Positions 57,858 through 64,000 of a stretch of DNA of 64,000 nt are shown in pieces; positions within the stretch are counted from its first letter, which is position 1; each line of letters starts with the position of its first letter. The position numbers and the translations under genes are program-made. Under the pieces are notes generated by a model. It worked only from the letters and a program-made list of their open reading frames with translations. It did no database searches and was not told where the DNA came from. The DNA comes from Peromyscus leucopus (Eukaryota; Chordata; Mammalia; Rodentia; Cricetidae): NCBI RefSeq assembly GCF_004664715.2, contig NC_051071.1:2001501-2065500 (forward strand). Direction: 5' to 3'.

Positions 57858-58304
57858 AGAGTGAATTATTGACCTTCAGGTCATTGTGCCTCTCTCTGAA
57901 GCATTTCTCTCATTAACCACCTAAAAAGGGGAGGTCTGAAGGGTATGATTGATTCCTTGGTCTTCGGTCTCTGAGGTGTCATTTCACAGGTGACTGAATT
58001 GCAGGTTGACTCTCCTCTCTAAACACTAGTTTGCTCTGTTCTCTCTCGTGTCATTTTTGCAGAGACGTCTGCTGAATTCTTATCCTTGTTTCTCTGTAGC
58101 CAAGGTATTTCCCTCCCGGTCTTGTTTCAGGATTTTTTTCCCCCTTTCATCTTTGATCATCTGCAGCTTGCATACGATATACTCAAGTACAAATTCAGTT
58201 TGTGGATCTGCGGTTTGGGGTCTGCTATTCGTTTGTGGAAGACTACCCATGACTTCAAATAGTCCTGTGGTCTTCCTCTTGTCCTTCCATCCCCCTGTGT
58301 GTTG
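57858..58304. other. Unique intronic DNA
   Basis: Nothing recognised. Confidence 0.45.
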
Positions 58305-58608
58305 GCCAGTTTTATGTCAACATGACTCAGCAAGCTAGAGTCCTTGCAGAAGAGGGAACCACACTTGAGACAGTGTCCCCACCAGACTGGCCCATGACAA
58401 TCCAGTAAGCAAGCGCTCCTCCCGGGGCTCTGCATCAGCTCCCGCAGCTCCTGCCTCCAGGGGCTGGCCCTGTTTGAGTTCCTGCCCTGACTTCCTTCAG
58501 CGATGGAGTGTGATGTGGAACTCCAAGCTGAAATTAACCCTTTCTTCCCTTTGGTTGCTTTGGTGTGTTTGGTCACAGCTGTTAATCCAGCTAACACACC
58601 TCGGTGTT
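58305..58608 (+). repeat. Rodent LTR-like repeat (internally deleted)
   Basis: GTTTTATGTCAACATGACTC, AGCAAGCTAGAGTCCTTGCAG, CTGCCTCCAGGGGCTGGCCC and TTTGGTCACAGCTGTTAATCC. Confidence 0.65.
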
Positions 58609-59230
58609 CTGCAGTTGAAACCGCCCCTCGGTCCTTGGACCGTCTGGTTCTTTTTTGCATTGCTTCTCAGTTTGGACATACTGTGTTAGTAATATCTGTG
58701 GCTCACAGACTCTCTTCAGTCTGGGATGCACTGCTGGTGCACCTGTGAGCGCACGGGTTCTTTACCTATGCGCAGTCCTGCAAGAGCATGTGGAAGACTT
58801 GTTTTAGTTCCCCTGTGGCATTTTTTTTTCCCTCTTTTGGACATCTCTTTTTCCTTTCCTGAATTTTTCATCTTTCCTTACAGACCATCTGTTCTTACAT
58901 GCTGTCTGCTTCTTTTTCCTCCGAGGCCCTTTGCATGTTATTCAGAATCACTTTAAAGTCTCCGTCTGGGTCTAACCCTGATGTCTTCCCTTTAGTATAC
59001 CTTACATTGTTTTGTTGGGGGCTGGGTTGATGTAGAAGGGACTGGACCTTGTTCTCAGGAAGCTGGTCTTGGCTTCGGGCTGTCTGTGGGGCATCACTTT
59101 GCCCTAGGACCTCAGTTCTCTGATGGATCTAAGAAATTTTCTTATTTTCATTTTGTTTGTCTGTCGCTGGACTCCAAGTTTCTTATGGGTTGGACCAGAA
59201 ACTATAAATTTCATTCATTTCTCCTTATAT
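58609..59230. other. Unique intronic DNA
   Basis: Nothing recognised. Confidence 0.45.
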
Positions 59231-59324
59231 CTTCCTTCCTTCCTTCCTTCCTTCCTTCCTTCCTTCCTTCCTTCCTTCCTTCCTTCCTTCCTTCCTTCCT
59301 TCCTTCCTTCCTTCCTTCCTTCCT
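59231..59324 (+). repeat. (CTTC)n homopyrimidine microsatellite
   Basis: A 94-bp uninterrupted CTTC/TTCC array (about 23 units), a mirror repeat able to form H-DNA. It is 0.83 kb upstream of the Jakmip1 exon 2 acceptor. Confidence 0.97.
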
Positions 59325-60120
59325 GTATCCTTCCCTCTAACATATCATCCCCATTTCCATTGGGCATCACTTCAGTAATGTGTCCAGGTGGCAGGTAATG
59401 GTCTTGCCCTGACTGGAGCGTCTCTTGTTTTGAGGACAGCAGGGTGGGGGTGGTTGGACTGGGCCCTTGGTGGCGAGGCCCGATGTCCCAGAGTCTGCCC
59501 ATTCAGAGACCTCACTTGCTTGTCCTATGCTGCTTTTGGACATAGCAGGATGATCAGGTCAGTACCAATTCCCGTTATGAACTGTGTTACCTAGCACTTG
59601 GCTGGCGTGTGCCTCAGTTTCCTCACCTGTAACAAGGATGACAGAATTGACTCTGTATAGGAGGGACGATTAACTATGAGGCTGAGCCCTCCATCTCAAA
59701 GTGTGGCGCTGCCCTTGCTCCAGAGTTCCCGGCCTGTGGGGGTGCAGTGCACATTGCCTCCTGCCTCTCGTCCTCTGCCGTGTGCTTCAGGCTCTGGGGT
59801 GAGACCCTGGGATGCCTTTGGAAATAGCACCCATGTGCTGCATGGAGGTTTGCATGCTATGGTTCACAGATGCGCAGGTGAGGTCCTGCACTCTCAAGAG
59901 GCCAGGACTGGAGCAAGGCTACACAGTGTGGCCCTCTGGGGGCATCGTTTGCGAGTTGATTGGAGATGCTGTTCAGGCCTCAAGGACTCTGCCCAGAATG
60001 TCTTCCAGGTGATTCTGAGGTAGCTTCAGTGAGCTAATGATAGGCCAGACTTGTGAGGGGTAGGCCTTCTGAGGGTGAGGCAAGTGTTTAGTCCTGGGGT
60101 GCCCAGGCTAGGGGGACGCT
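59325..60120. other. Unique intronic DNA upstream of exon 2
   Basis: 59598-59690 resembles MIR (GTGCCTCAGTTTCCTCACC) and 59865-59930 an inverted MIR piece. No other features. Confidence 0.5.
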
Positions 60121-60158
60121 TACCGTGTGTTTACCCGGTCTCTCTTCTCCCCTTGCAG
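60121..60158 (+). promoter_or_regulatory. Jakmip1: 3' splice acceptor and polypyrimidine tract before Jakmip1 exon 2
   Basis: A pyrimidine-rich run (CCCGGTCTCTCTTCTCCCC) is followed by TTGCAG|AA at 60153-60160. A plausible branch region with a TTTAC core (near 60130) lies upstream. This is a strong mammalian acceptor placed 134 nt before the Jakmip1 ATG. Confidence 0.85.
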
Positions 60159-60490
<332 letters not shown>

Positions 60491-60959
60491 TGAAGCATGT
60501 ATCACTGGGTCTCGGAACCTCGGCTGCCCCACCCCCCCCAGGCAGTTGTACAAACTGGTAGCATTTTTTTTTTTTAAACCACATGCTGCCTGTGACTTGA
60601 TGGGGCTGTAAGATTCTTTACGTTCCAGCTTCCCTTTCCTGCAAGATGCGGTGGTGGTGGTCACAGTAGGGTTATAGCAAGTCCTCTGGGAAGAGCCTGC
60701 CTCTGTCACAGGAGCTTTCTCATCCTCCAGTATGAGCTTTGGAGCCTGTTGGAACAGCCTGGCTGGGGACCCACATATTTCAGGAAAGCAGTTAAGGCAC
60801 TGCTGTGTCAACCCAGTACTGTTGGGAGACTCCAGCTTGCCGAGTCACAGACTCGGTGGCCTCCCTCTTCCGTTCAGCCAGACTGGCTTCCTGATCTTGG
60901 TGATGTCATTGACTTAAGTCACTGCTGAGCTTGCGGGTGATGTACGAGTTCAAGGCTGT

Positions 60960-61305
60960 CCTAAATGTCAGCTCTAACAACTGCAGGGGAAAGCCCCGCT
61001 GCCGTAGCCTTTGCTGTGGCTGTGGTTGTGACATGGGAAGTCACAGCTGCACGGTGGATCCTTGGGGAGCTGGTCACGTCACCTTCACAATGGGAAACAG
61101 AGCAGTTCGTAGGGGCCAGTGTCCAGCTTGCTTCCTCCACTTTTATGCAGCCCTGGACACCCTGCCCAGGGTGCTCCCCACTGCAGAAGGGTCTTCCCAT
61201 ATCAATTAATGTAATTAAGATAATCCCTCCCAGACATGCCCAGAGGCCCATCTTCACATGACTCTAACATCTGCCAGGTTGGCAGCTAACACTAACCATC
61301 ACAGA
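60960..61305 (-). repeat. Rodent LTR-like repeat (inverted)
   Basis: GTCTTCCCATATCAATTAATG, AATTAAGATAATCCCTCCC, GACATGCCCAGAGGCCCATC and CTAACCATCACAG match the reverse of the rodent family seen in plus orientation at 35665. The left part (60960-61140) is less certain. Confidence 0.6.
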
Positions 61306-62999
61306 TGGGATTTGGACCCAATATAATGTCCTCCGTTTATACTAATCTCCTTACTATAGGTCCTGTCACCAATCTAATGCTATGGTAACACCCCAGGATT
61401 TAGAACTTTAGCTTATCTGTTCTGGGAGATGTTACTGAGCCCCAACACCAGGTTAGCCCTGGTCTATCAGGTGCTACAGTGTGGATTACAGGCCCTTGGG
61501 AATCTCTTATCACCGGGCTGTGTCTCAGCTCTGGGACTTGGGAATCTCCACCTAGCCATGTCCTGACTGCAGTCTCCTCCATGCCTCCCCCTGTAGTCTC
61601 CATAGGGCTTTGCCTCTCTGTCACTGGGACAAGTTCTGTTCTCAGGGAACTCAGTAGAGCGTCCCCCAGACTACCCATGAAAAGCACCAATGTGGAGTTC
61701 CCAATATCATTTAGGCAGTATGGAACATGATATCACACTAACCAGCCAGATCATGTTAATGGTGTCCTTATGTTAGCAGAGGGCAAGCATTAAAGGCTTC
61801 AGGGTGAAGAAGGAATGTGGGGCAAGTGTTCGTCCCCCCAGTCACCCAGTGAGGGACCTGCACGTGCCTGTTGTGAACTGGGTGACATGCGTTTGCCATG
61901 AGGTGACTCACAAGCGGCCCCTTCCCTCAACTGGCGGCGTAGAGACATGCAGGAGCTAGAGGTGCCATGGCACTGGGCACACGAGAGGTCTCAGCACGTG
62001 CAGGGCAAGCTGAGCCTGTGAAGGCTTCTCGAGACCATCTTAGAGCTGGCCCCAAGGATTTTGCTGGCTGGAGAGGAAGCAAATAGATTTTCACAGCCTC
62101 AAGTGTTCAACATCCCCCTGTGAACAACCTCAATGCCAGTTGGGGACAGGGTGAGATGGATATCTGGCTGCCAGGGTAGAACTCTAAGCCTGAAAAGGCC
62201 CCAGGTCTGAGGTCGTGTGGGGAGCAGGGGTAGTAGAGGAAAGGCCATGCAGGTTCTGGCTGTCGCTTGCTGGTGATTTCTTAGATCTCATGGCAACCAG
62301 TCCATGGTGTCCACCCTGAGTCAGACATTGACCCTACCCTGAAGGGGCCGGACGGCCTTGGCGGGGTGGGAGTCTTGCTCCCAGACCTTGAGTGTCAGGA
62401 CCCTGGACACTTACAGTAGCTGCTGTCACAGATCCCAGGCCTTGGATGTCGGGACCCTTAGCTCTTTGGGCTTGACAGTTCCCGGAACTCTGCCAGCCGC
62501 TAGGAACTGCAGTCTCTGGCCTTTGGCTCCTGACGCCCGTCACCTTCTGCTGTCTTGACTCTCCTGCTTCTCTGTGCTTCCACTATCTCGAGGTGTCGCC
62601 TGCCTCTGCTCCCTGCATTCTTTTCCCGGTCACTCTCTGTGACTCTGCTGTTCTGGTGCTGCCCCTGACACCACCTCTGCGGTTACCCTTACCCGCTCAG
62701 CCTGCCCTACCCGTGGTGAAGTGCAAGGCAGACCAGACTTGGCAGGAGGACCTCTTAGAACACCAGGGGGCAGCACAGGAGGGGGTGTCCTGCTGGGTCA
62801 GAAAGTGAAAGGTACAGCTTGGTTGTATCCTGGAGGGGGCGTGGCAAGGAGTGGTATTAATAATCTCTATCAATCACAGCACAACCAAGGTCCAATTACA
62901 GGCTTTTCACTGCACCAGTAACAAGCTTTCTTGTGTGAAGGAAGTGCCCTCCTACAATGAGACAGCTTCAGGGTGAGCCAGGTCCCCTAGGTCATGTGT
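61306..62999. other. Unique intronic DNA (Jakmip1 intron 2)
   Basis: Nothing recognised with confidence. Confidence 0.45.
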
Positions 63000-63365
63000 T
63001 AGTTACTCTTCTCACTGCTGGGACAGCTGACAGAAACAGTCTAGGGGTGGGGAGCTTTATGGAGGACAGGTTTTTTTCGGACCCACCTTTTCAGCTTACC
63101 CGTCTGTCATGGCGGGGGAGGTGTGGCAGAGCAGAGCCAATAGTTCCTGTCAGGGAAGCAGAAAAGGGAGGCTTGCCAGAGCCTAGCTCGAGTTCTCCCT
63201 TTCCCTCTTACTCCTTCTGGGCCCCCAGCCCACAGGAGGGTGCCCCCAGCTGCCGGGTAGGTCTTTCTCCCTTTGGGAATCCTCTCCAGAGACACCCGTA
63301 CTGGCACCTTCCAGAATCCTCATCTCCAGGATGAGTCTCAATCCAGTCAAGTTGATGGCAAAGCC
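63000..63365 (-). repeat. Rodent LTR-like repeat (inverted, diverged)
   Basis: GTTAGTTACTCTTCTCACTG, CATGGCGGGGGAGGTGTGGC and CAGTCAAGTTGATGGCAAAG resemble the reverse of the recurrent rodent family. Confidence 0.55.
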
Positions 63366-64000
63366 CTTTGTCAGCTTGACACCCAGACACCTCTCTTTAA
63401 ACCCTAACATTCCACCCTGGACCCCAAAAGGCTCATTCATATTCATCTCAGAATGCAAAATGCATTCAGTCTATGTCCATGAGTTCCCAGAATCCTAACA
63501 CTTTCAACACTGTTCAAGGTTCAAAGTCTCTGCTGAGACTCAAGGTAATCTCCTAGCTATGAAACCTTGTAAAAAAAAAATAAAACAAACTTACATGTTT
63601 CCAAAACATAATGGACCAGGGCCCTGAAAGGAGCTGTGGGAACAAAGCAAAACAGACTGAACCTCTGAAGGGCAAACACGAAATCCTGTGGCTCCATGTC
63701 TAGCACGTGGTATCGTGCTGTGAGCTCTGAGGACCTTGGGCAGCCCTCCCCCCATGGCCCTGTCATCCGTAGCCCCTGAGAGCTGTGTCCTGGGGTGGCC
63801 TCCCTTGTTGTCTGCAGCTTTCCTTAGCAGATGTCCCTCATTCCTGGCAATCTCCAGCATCCTGATACCTGTATTGTGGCTCAGGCTTCACCCTCAAGCA
63901 TCACACATGGCTGGCACAGTGGTTTCTTGATGGGATACTCATCTAGCACACGTTGCCTGGCTTCTCGGACTTCTCTTACTTCTACCATGACCCTATAACT
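63366..64000. other. Unique intronic DNA to window end
   Basis: Only a short poly-A run near 63571 stands out. Confidence 0.45.

Overview
The window is vertebrate, non-coding-rich DNA from a muroid rodent. The evidence is the SINE set (B1, B2, B4, tRNA-derived ID), rodent Lx-type LINE-1, URR1-like hAT elements, and LTRs related to intracisternal-A-particle and mys-type retroviruses. The B1 sequence style ('gcctttcctgg..actcacttggtag') and the mys-type LTRs point to a cricetid (hamster, vole or deer-mouse group) rather than mouse or rat; that placement is inference from remembered repeat consensus. No bacterial, phage, CRISPR or operon structure is present.

One gene can be supported: Jakmip1 (Janus kinase and microtubule interacting protein 1, also called Marlin-1), on the + strand. 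The first 48 bases look like the end of a GC-rich non-coding first exon inside a CpG island (about 1-760), closed by a good splice donor at 49-50. A very long intron 1 (49-60158, about 60 kb) follows. Exon 2 (60159-60424) carries 134 nt of 5' UTR, a 28-codon upstream ORF with a strong start context, and the first 44 codons of Jakmip1 in phase 0. Intron 2 runs from 60425 past the window end. I found no other convincing protein-coding or RNA gene on either strand. The long open frames are explained by microsatellites, by minisatellites with periods that are multiples of three or nearly so, or by decayed transposons.

Layout: 1-760 CpG island; 761-4100 mostly unique with a B2; 4100-7680 a dense nest of repeats (an LTR-like rodent repeat split by a solo LTR, itself split by a B1, then B1/B2 clusters); 8457-9170 two minisatellites (57 bp and 30 bp units); 9171-13540 largely unique with a very strong G-quadruplex motif; 13550-14900 old L1 pieces and a MaLR-like LTR; 15.9-22 kb SINEs, microsatellites and a retroviral 3' remnant; 22.4-22.75 kb a small GC/ETS-rich promoter-like island; 25.4-28.3 kb antisense L1 fragments and a 529-bp solo LTR with perfect 6-bp target duplications; 28.3-41.3 kb mixed unique DNA and repeats; 41.3-49.9 kb a near full-length antisense L1 carrying five later insertions; 50-60 kb unique DNA with one more LTR and homopyrimidine tracts.

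I did not find a novel biological system. The items most worth a second look are the Jakmip1 uORF, the Asn codon at position 3 of Jakmip1, the inactivated L1 with its nested insertion history, the promoter-like ETS/Sp1 cluster with a palindrome at 22.4-22.56 kb, the minisatellites, and the short-loop G-quadruplex at 10347-10368.
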